Source: a virus. From it: a stretch of 24,536 nucleotides of DNA. The notes below the pieces were generated by a model that saw only the letters and a list, made by a program, of their open reading frames with translations, did no database searches and was not told the origin of the DNA. Where the stretch lies: IMG/VR virus record IMGVR_UViG_3300028045_002445, positions 1 to 24,536 of that record; one strand, written 5' to 3'. A program made the position numbers and the translations under genes. This document shows, in pieces, positions 1-7,856 of the stretch. Position 1 is the stretch's first letter; every line of letters begins with the position of its first letter.

Positions 1-2331
1 ATTGAGTATATACTACTTAACTGGGACGTTCTTAATTATTGTCATGAAAGTGGCATACCCACAGGCCCAGGTCGTGGCTCCGCTGCTGGCTCACTGGTTT
101 TGTACCTTCTTCGCGTTACAAATGTTGATCCAATTAAGTACGATTTGTTTTTTGAGCGATTTGTATCTAAGAGCCGAGCCAAACAAATAGTATCTGATGG
201 TATTACATATCTCGACGGATCGCTTCTGGCTGATGTCGATAATGATATTTCTTATGACCGAAGAAAAGAGGTCATTAAGTATATTGAGAAAAAGCACGAA
301 GGTAGAACTTGCAAAATTCTCACCTTGAACACTTTGAGCAGTAAGCTATGCATAAAAGAGTGTGGTAAGATTGTCGGAGAGTTGTCGGAAGACGATGTAA
401 ACAGTATTGGAACTCATATTCCGAAACAATTCGGCAAGGTAGCTAAGTTAGATAAAGCTTACGAAGAGAGTGAAAAATTTAAAGAATTTGCAGATAAAAA
501 TCCAAAAGTATTCAAAATAGCTAAAAAGCTAGAAGGATTAAATAAAAACACAGGAGTCCACCCATCAGGCATCGCTATTAGCTTCTATAATATTGAAGAA
601 ATTATGCCAATGCAGAGGACAAGTGATGGCGATCTTATATCAGCTTATGACATGAACGATGTCGCATCTCTGATGGTTAAGTTCGATATCCTTGGATTAC
701 GCACTCTTTCGGTCGTCCATGAAACCTGCAAACAATTAGGTATTAAAATGGAAGACGTAGACGTGGAACTACCAGAAATTTATGAAAACTTTAAAAATAT
801 CGAAGCCCCGAAGGGGTTGTTTCAAATTGAAGCGGACACAAATTTCAAGGTATGCAAAAAAATATCTCCAAGAAATTTGGAGGAGCTTTCAGCCGTTGTT
901 GCTATTGCTCGCCCTGGCGCACTTGACTATCTTGATGTGTATGGAGATTATACCAGCACTGGCGAGTTCCAGTCTGTTAATGAATATTTTGACGACATTC
1001 TCTCTTACACTGGTGGTATTCCACTATACCAAGAGCAGTTGATGAAAATGGCTGTTAAGGTAGGCTTTACTTTAGACGAATCAGAGCAACTGAGACGTAT
1101 TGTGGGTAAGAAGAAAGTTGACCAGATGGCTACTTGGAAGATTAAAATTGAGGACAAGATCAAAGAAAACGGACTAGACAGCCAAGTTGGAGATGTTTTA
1201 TGGAAAGTGGCAGAAGACTCAGCCAACTATTCGTTTAATAAATCGCACTCAATTAGTTACGCTATCTTAGCTGCAATAACAACTTATCTAAAGTTCAAAT
1301 ACCCACAGGAGTTCTTCTTGAGTTTATTAAAGATGACAAAGCACGAGCCAGACTCTCATGCAGAAATAGCGTTAATTAACCAAGAACTTTGCCTATTCAA
1401 CATGAAGCTGCTACCGCCCGACCTATCTAAATCTGATGTGTATTTTGAGAAAGAGGGTCGAAACATCAGATTCGGGGTTAACAGTATTAAGGGAGTGTCT
1501 GAGAAAACACTAGAAAGCTTAGTGGAGTTTAGAAAAGCCCAAGAAACGAATCAAAACAAATACGACATCTTCTTAACAGCAAAGCAAGCTGGAGTTAATA
1601 TCGGAGTTCTGTCTGGATTGATTCAAGGAGGCATGATGGATTCCTTTTGCGATGATGATCAAGCCACACCAAACCGTTGCCGCTTGGTATTAGAAGCTCA
1701 ATCTTTTAACATCCTAACTGAAAGAGAGAAGCGTAATATAATACAGCTTGGCGAAAAGTTCGACCACGACGTTTTGAAAGCTATTCATTCTATTGTCAAA
1801 GATAGCTTGGTTGCCGATGACGCTAAACCAATAATGAAGCCATCCCGTTTTGAAACATTCAAAAGAAAATACTCTTCTTACAGAAAAATTTACGACAAAA
1901 ACAAAGATCACCTCAAGTTTGCGAACTGGTTTTTTGAACGTAAGTATCTCGGCTACAGCCACTCTACTCAAATCAAAGATGTCTTCAAGGACTCTGGGGA
2001 CTTAAACAATAGTCTTGAATTAAAATCAATAAACAACAATGACAGAGTAAAGCTTGTTGGCGTGGTCACTGACTGCATTTCTAGAACAAGCGCAGCGGGG
2101 AATAAGTACATGAGAGTAGAAGTGCAAGATGACTTCGGTAAAATTAATTTCATGCTTATGAATAACAGGCGAGCCGCCACACTAGATAATTATATAAATA
2201 ATGGAGGCAAAAAACCAAAAGAAGATCAAATTGTTTTTATCTATGGAAGCAAAGGCGACGATGTCATTTTCGGGGATAGAATTTCTATTCTTGACGAAAA
2301 AATCTACACAAAACTATCTGAAATCAAATAA
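1..2331 (+). CDS. dnaE: DNA polymerase III alpha subunit (family C, DnaE type), 5'-partial
   Basis: Replicative polymerase that extends the primer strand at the fork. The frame is open from base 1, so the start, the PHP domain and the beginning of the palm lie outside the window; the 776 codons present begin just before PGRGSAAGSLV. The palm motif ADVDND (codons 77-82) carries the paired catalytic Asp (D78, D80), and the third Asp is D229 in KFDILGLRTL. Other family C landmarks follow in order: HPSGIAIS, GLFQIEAD, ARPGAL, PLYQEQLMKMA, RRIVGKKK and SFNKSHSISYA. An OB-fold-like stretch (VKLVGVVTD to KINFMLMNN, about codons 680-720) lies after the catalytic core, which is the DnaE order rather than PolC order. 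All catalytic residues visible are intact. The stop overlaps the next ATG (TAATG), so translation is probably coupled to the Clp-like gene. Family assignment is sure; presence of a PHP exonuclease cannot be judged. Confidence 0.96.
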   Translation: MEYILLNWDVLNYCHESGIPTGPGRGSAAGSLVLYLLRVTNVDPIKYDLFFERFVSKSRAKQIVSDGITYLDGSLLADVDNDISYDRRKEVIKYIEKKHEGRTCKILTLNTLSSKLCIKECGKIVGELSEDDVNSIGTHIPKQFGKVAKLDKAYEESEKFKEFADKNPKVFKIAKKLEGLNKNTGVHPSGIAISFYNIEEIMPMQRTSDGDLISAYDMNDVASLMVKFDILGLRTLSVVHETCKQLGIKMEDVDVELPEIYENFKNIEAPKGLFQIEADTNFKVCKKISPRNLEELSAVVAIARPGALDYLDVYGDYTSTGEFQSVNEYFDDILSYTGGIPLYQEQLMKMAVKVGFTLDESEQLRRIVGKKKVDQMATWKIKIEDKIKENGLDSQVGDVLWKVAEDSANYSFNKSHSISYAILAAITTYLKFKYPQEFFLSLLKMTKHEPDSHAEIALINQELCLFNMKLLPPDLSKSDVYFEKEGRNIRFGVNSIKGVSEKTLESLVEFRKAQETNQNKYDIFLTAKQAGVNIGVLSGLIQGGMMDSFCDDDQATPNRCRLVLEAQSFNILTEREKRNIIQLGEKFDHDVLKAIHSIVKDSLVADDAKPIMKPSRFETFKRKYSSYRKIYDKNKDHLKFANWFFERKYLGYSHSTQIKDVFKDSGDLNNSLELKSINNNDRVKLVGVVTDCISRTSAAGNKYMRVEVQDDFGKINFMLMNNRRAATLDNYINNGGKKPKEDQIVFIYGSKGDDVIFGDRISILDEKIYTKLSEIK

Positions 2332-3827
2332 TGGACTTATCTAACTTTAACCTCACTCCTTCTGCAAAAAAAGCAATTAGAGACTCAGTCTCTATCGCCA
2401 AAGACTTTGGCCACCTCAAGGTTATAGACTTGCACCTAACACTATCTATATTAACATTAACGCACAGTAGTATTGATTTTGCTTTTGCCTCTAATGACTT
2501 AATTAAAGATGGGGTTGCGAAGGGTATCGAACACGCAATTACTTCTTATAAAGAGCCAAAAAGAAAAAAAGCTATAATCGCTCCAGAGATATATGAAATC
2601 TTGGAGAACTCACAAACACTAGCCTCCAGACTCAAAGACGAGTTTATTGGCATAGATCATATCTTGGTTTCCATACTCAGCACTAGAGCAGAAATTGCTG
2701 AATTTTTGATTCATTTAGATGTAGACTTATCTAAGCTCATTGACGATTTAAAAGAAATTATAAAAGAAGGTATTCCCAGAGAAAAGGTTCCATCGACTAT
2801 TGGTTCAAATGGGAAACAACAAGAAGCTCCTTCGTCTGAAATGGATGCATGGTGCGAAAATCTGAATGAAAAAATAGCTGAAAAAAATGAGTTTGAAATT
2901 TTTGGTAGAGATAAAGAAATTGAAAGGATTTTTGAAGTACTGCTTCGTAGAAACAAAAGCAATGTCATTCTGGTCGGTGAAGCGGGTGTAGGAAAAACGG
3001 CCATTGTAGAAGGTATGGCAGAAAAAATCATAAAAAGAGAATGCCCAGACCTTTTGCTTCATAAAGAAATCCTGTGCTTAGATCTTACTTCTGTTTTAGC
3101 TGGTACTATTTACAGAGGGCAGATGGAAGAAAAATTAAAAAAGATTCTAGACCACTTATCGAAAGAAGATCACTATATTTTGTTTATCGACGAAATTCAC
3201 ACTATAGTTGGAGCTGGCAGCTCGGAGGGTAGTTTGGATCTTGCTAATATATTGAAGCCAGCCTTATCAAGAGGAAACATATCTTGTGTTGGGGCTACTA
3301 CGAAAGATGAGTATGATCGCTTTTTCAAAAAAGATTCAGCTTTAAATCGCAGGTTTGAAAAGATAGATGTCTGTGAACCAACTAAGGAAGAAACTTTTCA
3401 ATTGTTAAAAACAGCAAAGAAGTCTTATGAAAAATTTCACCAAGTAGGGTATACGGACGAATTAGTAGAAAAAATTGTAGAACTGTGTGATATTTATTTA
3501 AGTGATAAAAAATTTCCAGACAAAGCTTTTGATATCTTAGATGAATCGGGAGCAAAAACAAAAAAAATAAACATCGTGCGGCCTCAAAAAGCGAAAGACA
3601 TGGAGGCAAAATTATCTGATCAAGATTTCCAACAAACTCCTGCGTATGACAAATTAGAAAAGAAGTATTCTAAGATTATACAAAAATGGGGAAAAAGTTT
3701 AGAAAATAAAGTTTTTAATGTTGACATGGAGACTATATATGATATATTTGCAAGTAAGCTAAACGCTCCAAAAGAAAACATCAAACAAAATAAAAATGTG
3801 CCATCTTCTGGCAGAATAGGATTTTAA
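2331..3827 (+). CDS. ClpA/ClpC-like AAA+ unfoldase with N-domain and D1 only
   Basis: Hsp100/Clp unfoldases thread substrates through a hexameric ring, usually into ClpP. This 498-residue protein has a Clp N-domain (about 1-150) and one AAA+ module: Walker A GEAGVGKT (216-223), the pore-type segment YRGQMEEKL, Walker B ILFIDE (D287, E288), sensor-1 region GATTKDEY and arginine-finger pair R340-R341 in LNRRFEK. It stops just after the place where ClpA/ClpC enter the D1-D2 linker, so the second ATPase domain is absent (full family members are roughly 750-850 residues). No frameshift remnant of D2 is present: the next gene begins 16 bases on. The last residues are SSGRIGF; an IGF/IGL/VGF tripeptide is the ClpP-docking motif in ClpX, ClpA and ClpC, where it sits on an internal loop. 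The gene overlaps the polymerase stop by one base. Fold assignment is secure; partner and substrate are unknown. Confidence 0.93.
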   Translation: MDLSNFNLTPSAKKAIRDSVSIAKDFGHLKVIDLHLTLSILTLTHSSIDFAFASNDLIKDGVAKGIEHAITSYKEPKRKKAIIAPEIYEILENSQTLASRLKDEFIGIDHILVSILSTRAEIAEFLIHLDVDLSKLIDDLKEIIKEGIPREKVPSTIGSNGKQQEAPSSEMDAWCENLNEKIAEKNEFEIFGRDKEIERIFEVLLRRNKSNVILVGEAGVGKTAIVEGMAEKIIKRECPDLLLHKEILCLDLTSVLAGTIYRGQMEEKLKKILDHLSKEDHYILFIDEIHTIVGAGSSEGSLDLANILKPALSRGNISCVGATTKDEYDRFFKKDSALNRRFEKIDVCEPTKEETFQLLKTAKKSYEKFHQVGYTDELVEKIVELCDIYLSDKKFPDKAFDILDESGAKTKKINIVRPQKAKDMEAKLSDQDFQQTPAYDKLEKKYSKIIQKWGKSLENKVFNVDMETIYDIFASKLNAPKENIKQNKNVPSSGRIGF

Positions 3828-3843
3828 CAAATAAATAAATAAA

Positions 3844-4062
3844 ATGAACAAAATGAATAAGACAAACCGTATTGTAAAAGCAATCAGCGCAAGTAAGGGC
3901 CGTTTTTTTGGCCTCACCACTCGGCAAGGAGAAACACTTAACGCACAATTCGTGCGCGAGACGCCTAAGTACGTGGTGGTTCGAGATCGAAACGCAAGCG
4001 TAATGCGAAAATTCGCTAAGACGAGCCTTGAAACGCTCTCAATGGGTAAGACACAGATCTAA
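3844..4062 (+). CDS. Small basic protein of unknown function
   Basis: A 72-residue Lys/Arg-rich protein. Its core (residues 12-50: AISASKGRFFGLTTRQG, then YVVVRDRN) has the look of a small beta-barrel nucleic-acid-interacting phage protein such as the DUF2693 group, but that is a resemblance only. It has a second in-frame ATG three codons in (3853), and neither start has a clear Shine-Dalgarno; the preceding bases are AAAT repeats. Base composition (G+C-richer, CG-containing codons) contrasts with the AT-rich Clp-like gene before it. It ends 3 bases before a strong intrinsic terminator, so it is the last gene of the polymerase-Clp transcript. Confidence 0.75.
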   Translation: MNKMNKTNRIVKAISASKGRFFGLTTRQGETLNAQFVRETPKYVVVRDRNASVMRKFAKTSLETLSMGKTQI

Positions 4063-4065
4063 AAC

Positions 4066-4093
4066 AAAAGGCGGTAGAAATACCGCCTTTTTT
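4066..4093 (+). terminator. Intrinsic terminator with GAAA tetraloop
   Basis: Perfect 11-bp stem (AAAAGGCGGTA pairing with TACCGCCTTTT) closed by a GAAA tetraloop and running into a T6 tract (4088-4093). It ends the polymerase/Clp/small-protein transcript. The next -10 box starts three bases later. The opposite strand also has a T-rich tail but no gene there needs it. Confidence 0.93.
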
Positions 4094-4096
4094 GTG

Positions 4097-4108
4097 TACA
4101 ATATTGTC
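4097..4108 (+). promoter_or_regulatory. -10 box directly before the kinase-like gene, overlapping a palindrome
   Basis: TACAAT at 4097-4102 lies 6 bases before the ATG at 4109, so transcription would start at about the start codon. No convincing -35 box is seen; the terminator stem occupies that place. The 10-base palindrome ACAATATTGT (4098-4107) covers the -10. Confidence 0.45.
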
Positions 4109-5251
4109 ATGGCAACAACAAGCAAACAAGTTAAATTGAATAATTATTCAGTTGTAGACACCAACCCAAATGAAAATTCTCTAGAAGCTTCAAGATTTGA
4201 AAAAGATTTAATTAAAAAATTCATCAATGAAGTTTACAAGGATAAAGTGGGGGAAGTCGAGATTTCAAAAGTGTCTTCTAATTTTTTCTATGAGAGCTAC
4301 GGTTTAGTTATTGATAATAATAAGTTTTTACTAAAAATTAGCCTAGACCCAGAGAACCAAAAACTATCTGCAGAAAAAAATGCCCTACAACACATCCCTA
4401 ATAATATAAGCCCCAGTATCATAGCTCATAAGAGTAACAAGAAAGACGGTATTGAATTTTTGCTAACAACATGGGAAAATGGAGATAGTTTTGAAGATTT
4501 TGGAATTGATGATTTGATATATAATTTAGGCACTCTTTGTTCTGTTATCGACGGCGTTCATGAAAGTAAAAACGAAGATGCCGCGAGTTTTAAAAGCAAA
4601 TTCCTGCAAAACGAATCCATCTCATCCTTATTCGAGATGGTAGACCCAAAAGAAATACTTATTTTTGAAAAGTTGGTCGATTTAAATATAGAAGATCTCC
4701 AAAAAATCTTTTTAAAAATCAGGAAGGAATACCTACCAAAGTATAAAGAAGATGTACCTGTACTGTCTCACGGAAATATAAAAAACTCTAATGTCTTATA
4801 TTTAGAGGGTCATATAAAGTTAATTAATTTTGAGAACTGCCATAGGTGTGATTTGTATTACAGCCTCTTAAAGACGGTGACCGACCTGTACTTATACCAT
4901 AACGAGAAAACCGTAAAGGAATTTTTGCAAAAATACTATAACTCATCTAGAATATTGGGAGATATAACCCTTGATGAATTCCTACATAACTTTCAGGAAA
5001 AGAAAGAGCTTAACATGCTTTTCTTGTTTCAAGATTTATTGCATAAAATTTTATTTCATTTTATAGCTTATGGAGCTTACTACAAATCAGAGTATTTAAT
5101 TAAGTACATGAATACGTACTTAAATTTAAAACCAGTCATTGAAGAGGTTTTCCCAGAATACATGAAGTCTTTTGATAAACTATTCTTTACTGTGATGCCT
5201 ACTGTCGAAACTTATGATATAGAGCAGTTGGAAATCATTAAAAACATGTGA
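4109..5251 (+). CDS. APH/choline-kinase-fold protein, probably catalytically dead
   Basis: 380 residues from the ATG at 4109; the frame is open further upstream, but only through the terminator hairpin, so the longer start is rejected. The protein has the aminoglycoside phosphotransferase/choline kinase layout: a Lys-containing strand FLLKIS (K76) for ATP, an AEKNAL helix, a hinge around LTTWENG, and the catalytic loop followed by a metal-binding strand. Normal family members read HGD-x4-N and (I/V)DF(D/E). Here they read HGNIKNSN (H221, G222, N223, N228) and INFENC (N240, E242). Both aspartates needed for phosphotransfer are therefore asparagines, while the structural His, Gly, second Asn and Glu are kept. 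It stands alone between a terminator and the next promoter. A role as a small-molecule or glycan sensor, or inhibitor of a host kinase, is conjecture. Confidence 0.85.
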   Translation: MATTSKQVKLNNYSVVDTNPNENSLEASRFEKDLIKKFINEVYKDKVGEVEISKVSSNFFYESYGLVIDNNKFLLKISLDPENQKLSAEKNALQHIPNNISPSIIAHKSNKKDGIEFLLTTWENGDSFEDFGIDDLIYNLGTLCSVIDGVHESKNEDAASFKSKFLQNESISSLFEMVDPKEILIFEKLVDLNIEDLQKIFLKIRKEYLPKYKEDVPVLSHGNIKNSNVLYLEGHIKLINFENCHRCDLYYSLLKTVTDLYLYHNEKTVKEFLQKYYNSSRILGDITLDEFLHNFQEKKELNMLFLFQDLLHKILFHFIAYGAYYKSEYLIKYMNTYLNLKPVIEEVFPEYMKSFDKLFFTVMPTVETYDIEQLEIIKNM

Positions 5252-5265
5252 TTATGTAGTTAAGT

Positions 5266-5303
5266 TTGTAGAATTTGCTGTAGTTAGCTATATAATAGTG
5301 CAA
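5266..5303 (+). promoter_or_regulatory. Promoter with TATAAT seven bases before the ATG
   Basis: Consensus TATAAT at 5291-5296, 7 bases before ATG 5304, giving a predicted leaderless or nearly leaderless mRNA. The best -35 candidate, TTGTAG at 5266-5271, has a long 19-base spacer, so the -35 is weak. Confidence 0.6.
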
Positions 5304-5765
5304 ATGAAACAGCACGATATTTACAAACCGAACTCCTTTAATACAGGATGCGCCTTCTCTTTTAAAATCTTAGAACAAGATAAAGAGGGTAATAAAATGA
5401 AACCGAGTCTACTTGTGCAATCTATCAAGCAGGCATCGTGGAATGATAAAACTAGAAATGGATCATTTAGTGCTAATGCTAAAGACCCAGAGAAAAATAT
5501 TTATTTTAAACTAAGCGAGAATGAAGTTGGCGGTATGCTAAACGCTATCGAAAACTACGGTGAATTTTCTGCCTTCCATAGTTACAACGATGATAAGACT
5601 ATAATCTCATTTAAACCTTATACAAAGAAGGACGGTAAGAAAGCTTTCTCATTGAGTGTCGTAAAAAATTCTACATTGAAATTCGGCATGGGAATGGAAC
5701 TTGGTGAAGCTAGAACACTTAAAGGGTTATTTGATCTATTTCTGTTTAAATATTTTAACTATTAA
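5304..5765 (+). CDS. Conserved phage-type protein, possible ssDNA-binding (Whirly-like) fold
   Basis: 153 residues from ATG 5304, preferred over an in-frame GTG at 5298 because the -10 box ends at 5296. The second half alternates short strands: NIYFKLSENEVGGMLNAIE, EFSAFHSYNDDKTIISFKPY and KKAFSLSVVKNSTLKFGMG, then a C-terminal helix-like GEARTLKGLFDLFLF. A strand-strand-helix pattern with a KxSENEV...FSAFH core recalls phage ssDNA-binding proteins of the Whirly/PurA-like superfamily, but I do not recognise the family with certainty. Its Lys-rich middle (KPYTKKDGKKAF) would suit nucleic acid. The stop overlaps the next ATG (TAATG). The gene is real; the function is a guess. Confidence 0.8.
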   Translation: MKQHDIYKPNSFNTGCAFSFKILEQDKEGNKMKPSLLVQSIKQASWNDKTRNGSFSANAKDPEKNIYFKLSENEVGGMLNAIENYGEFSAFHSYNDDKTIISFKPYTKKDGKKAFSLSVVKNSTLKFGMGMELGEARTLKGLFDLFLFKYFNY

Positions 5766-7453
5766 TGAAAAAGAAGATATTATTCCACTCAAATGGAGCT
5801 AAAGCGTTTACAGGATTTGGTAAAAACGCAAAGAATATACTCCGCCACCTTTATTCAACAAAAAAGTATGAGCTGATTGAATTTGCTAATGGTACTCAGT
5901 GGGATGATCCATCTTTAAAAACAAGGCCGTGGCAAGCGCAAGGTTCTCTTACCAATAACCAAGCAGCGTTACGTCAGCTTAATGCAGATCCCCAAAAGGC
6001 TCGCGAAGCCAACTATGGCGGCGGGACAATAGACCAAGCTATAAAGCAATACAAACCAGACATCTATTTAGGCGTAGAAGATATTTGGGCTTTTGGTGGG
6101 TTCTGGGAAAAGCCTTGGTGGAATAAGATCAATAATATGATCTGGACTACCTTAGATAGCCAACCCATATTGCCACAAGCTATTGAAGCGGCGAGTAAAA
6201 CAAAAAACTTTTATACATGGTCCTCTTTCGCAGAGAAAGACTTAAAAGAAATGGGTCACGATCACGTTGACACTTTACACGGCACTGTAAACACTGAGGA
6301 TTTTTATAGACACAGCGAAGTGTATCGTGAAGGACTTAGGAATGAATTCAAATTGTCTGATGAATTTATTATTGGCTTTGTATTTAGAAATCAACTTAGA
6401 AAAAGCGTACCCAATTTACTGGAGGGTTTTAAAATATTTAAAAAAGATTGCCCTAAAGCAAAACTCCTTCTACATACTCACTGGTCAGAAGGTTGGGATA
6501 TCCCTAGACTTATAAAAGAAAAAGATATTAACCCAAACGATGTCCTTACTACTTATTTTTGTTCTGCTTGTGGTCGGTATGAAGTTAAATCTTTCGTTGG
6601 GCAGGAACAGAAATGCAGGTTTTGCGGAACCGAGAAATCTCTTAATACCACTAACGTCAAAGCTGGAGTTAACGAATCTCAGCTTAATGAAATTTACAAC
6701 CTAATGGATGTTTATTGCCACCCATTTACTAGCGGCGGTATGGAAATACCCATCTTTGAAGCTAAGATGACCGAACTAGTTACTCTTGTTACTAACTATT
6801 CCTGTGGCGAAGATTCCTCTAGCCAAGAATGTGGTAGCTTTGCTCTTGATTGGTCAGAATACAGAGAGCCAGGTACGCAATTTATTAAAGCCTCCACCTA
6901 TCCATCAAGCATAGCAAAGCAACTTAAAAAAGTTTGGCAAATGGATAAAAACAAGCTTCGTGAAATGGGTAAAAGAGCCAGAGAGTGGACTATTGAGAAT
7001 TATTCAACAACTGCTGTTGGTAAAAAATTAGAATCAATCCTTGATGCTATGCCTAGTATAGATTATGATTATGATTTTGGTGAAGAAAAAAAGGGTTTAA
7101 ATTTAGAAGACCTTCTTGATAGTGGAAAACGAATAGCTGTAGTAATGCCTGGATCTGCTGGTGACGTTCTATGGTTGAATTCTTTAATGGACAACCTTAA
7201 AGATCTCTACCCTGATCACGACATTTACGTTTTCACAAAAAACCAATTCTTTGATTATATTGAGGATCATCCAAAAGTTTATAAAGTATTACCCTACTCA
7301 AAAGAAATTGATAATCCGCATTTTCTAGAGGGAAAGGGTGAATATAAAGGGTTATTTGATATGGCTTTCTTGCCTCATTATGGAACTCAGGTTCTTATCA
7401 ATTACCACCATAACGGCAAAGCCAAAACACAATTTAAATTATATGAAAATTAA
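5765..7453 (+). CDS. GT4 glycosyltransferase fused to the N-terminal half of a GT9 domain
   Basis: 562 residues. Residues 1 to about 435 form a GT-B glycosyltransferase (GT4-like): N-terminal HSNGAKAFTGFGKNAKNIL, the linker strand FIIGFVFRNQLRKSVPNLLEGF that opens the donor-binding domain, and a nucleotide-sugar loop SGGMEIPIFEAKM. The first Glu of the usual E-x7-E motif is Gly here. A zinc ribbon (C266, C269, C284, C287; CxxC-x14-CxxC) is inserted before the donor loop. From about residue 453 a second domain begins, with RIAVVMPGSAGDVLWLNSL and HDIYVFTKNQFFDYIEDHP. This is the start of a GT9 (ADP-heptose:LPS heptosyltransferase-like) Rossmann domain, but the protein ends at LYEN after only that half. 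The other half is in the gene at 7840. The stop lies 11 bases into the DUF6165 gene. It probably transfers sugar to a surface or virion glycan; donor and acceptor are unknown. Confidence 0.92.
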   Translation: MKKKILFHSNGAKAFTGFGKNAKNILRHLYSTKKYELIEFANGTQWDDPSLKTRPWQAQGSLTNNQAALRQLNADPQKAREANYGGGTIDQAIKQYKPDIYLGVEDIWAFGGFWEKPWWNKINNMIWTTLDSQPILPQAIEAASKTKNFYTWSSFAEKDLKEMGHDHVDTLHGTVNTEDFYRHSEVYREGLRNEFKLSDEFIIGFVFRNQLRKSVPNLLEGFKIFKKDCPKAKLLLHTHWSEGWDIPRLIKEKDINPNDVLTTYFCSACGRYEVKSFVGQEQKCRFCGTEKSLNTTNVKAGVNESQLNEIYNLMDVYCHPFTSGGMEIPIFEAKMTELVTLVTNYSCGEDSSSQECGSFALDWSEYREPGTQFIKASTYPSSIAKQLKKVWQMDKNKLREMGKRAREWTIENYSTTAVGKKLESILDAMPSIDYDYDFGEEKKGLNLEDLLDSGKRIAVVMPGSAGDVLWLNSLMDNLKDLYPDHDIYVFTKNQFFDYIEDHPKVYKVLPYSKEIDNPHFLEGKGEYKGLFDMAFLPHYGTQVLINYHHNGKAKTQFKLYEN

Positions 7454-7856
7454 AACACCTATATCAGTTGGGGAGTTGATTGATAAACTAACTATTTTGG
7501 AGATTAAAATGCAAATGATTTTCGATCTCAAAAAGCTCAAAAATATTACAGTTGAGTATAACCAATTAAAAGAACTCTACGAACGTTTTATATTAAAAAA
7601 TGAAGAATTTGCAGATATAGACTCTCTTAAACTTATCAGTCTGAAAGCTGACCTCTTTGAGCTTAATAGGTCATTGTGGATTATCGAAGATAATATAAGA
7701 GAAATGGAACGTGAAAAAGATTTTGGTCCAGAGTTCATTAGATTAGCCAGAGACGTTTATCACGCCAACGACATGCGTTTTTCTTTTAAGAGCGAAATAA
7801 ACATGCTTTCGAATTCAGAAATCAAAGAGGTAAAATCATATGAGTCATATAGCTGA
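7443..7856 (+). CDS. DUF6165 family protein
   Basis: 137 residues, starting at the ATG inside the end of the glycosyltransferase gene. Family signature blocks are all present: ISVGELIDKLTILEIKM at the N terminus, a charged helical middle, LNRSLWIIEDNIREME, then FIRLARDVYHANDMRFSFKSEIN and a terminal SEIKEVKSY. DUF6165 has no known biochemical activity but is commonly found among glycosyltransferase and LPS/capsule genes. Predicted largely alpha-helical and cytoplasmic, with no signal peptide or membrane segment. The gene overlaps both neighbours (11 bases upstream, 17 bases downstream) and sits exactly between two halves of a GT9 domain. Its complete family length indicates it is functional rather than debris. 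Confidence 0.9.
   Translation: MKIKTPISVGELIDKLTILEIKMQMIFDLKKLKNITVEYNQLKELYERFILKNEEFADIDSLKLISLKADLFELNRSLWIIEDNIREMEREKDFGPEFIRLARDVYHANDMRFSFKSEINMLSNSEIKEVKSYESYS
7826..7839 (+). promoter_or_regulatory. Ribosome binding site of the GT9 C-terminal-half gene
   Basis: AGAGG at 7826-7830 lies 9 bases before ATG 7840. It is notable because most + strand starts in this window have no Shine-Dalgarno, and it supports this ATG as a real, independently initiated start inside the end of the DUF6165 gene. Confidence 0.55.

Noticed and set aside
100-2331. TTG at 100 as the polymerase start
   Set aside because: The frame is open to base 1 and encodes the conserved GRGSAAGS motif before it, so the gene is cut by the window edge rather than starting there.
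3382-3609. Short - strand frames within the Clp-like, polymerase and J genes
   Set aside because: No promoter, ribosome site or recognisable protein; they are complementary shadows of well-supported genes.
4028-4108. Upstream extension of the kinase-like gene to an ATG at 4028
   Set aside because: The extension reads through the previous gene and the terminator hairpin; the ATG at 4109 follows a -10 box and gives a normal N terminus.
7338-7442. Upstream start for the DUF6165 gene
   Set aside because: The added 35 residues do not resemble the family and lie inside the GT9 half; MKIKTPISVGEL at 7443 is the expected beginning.
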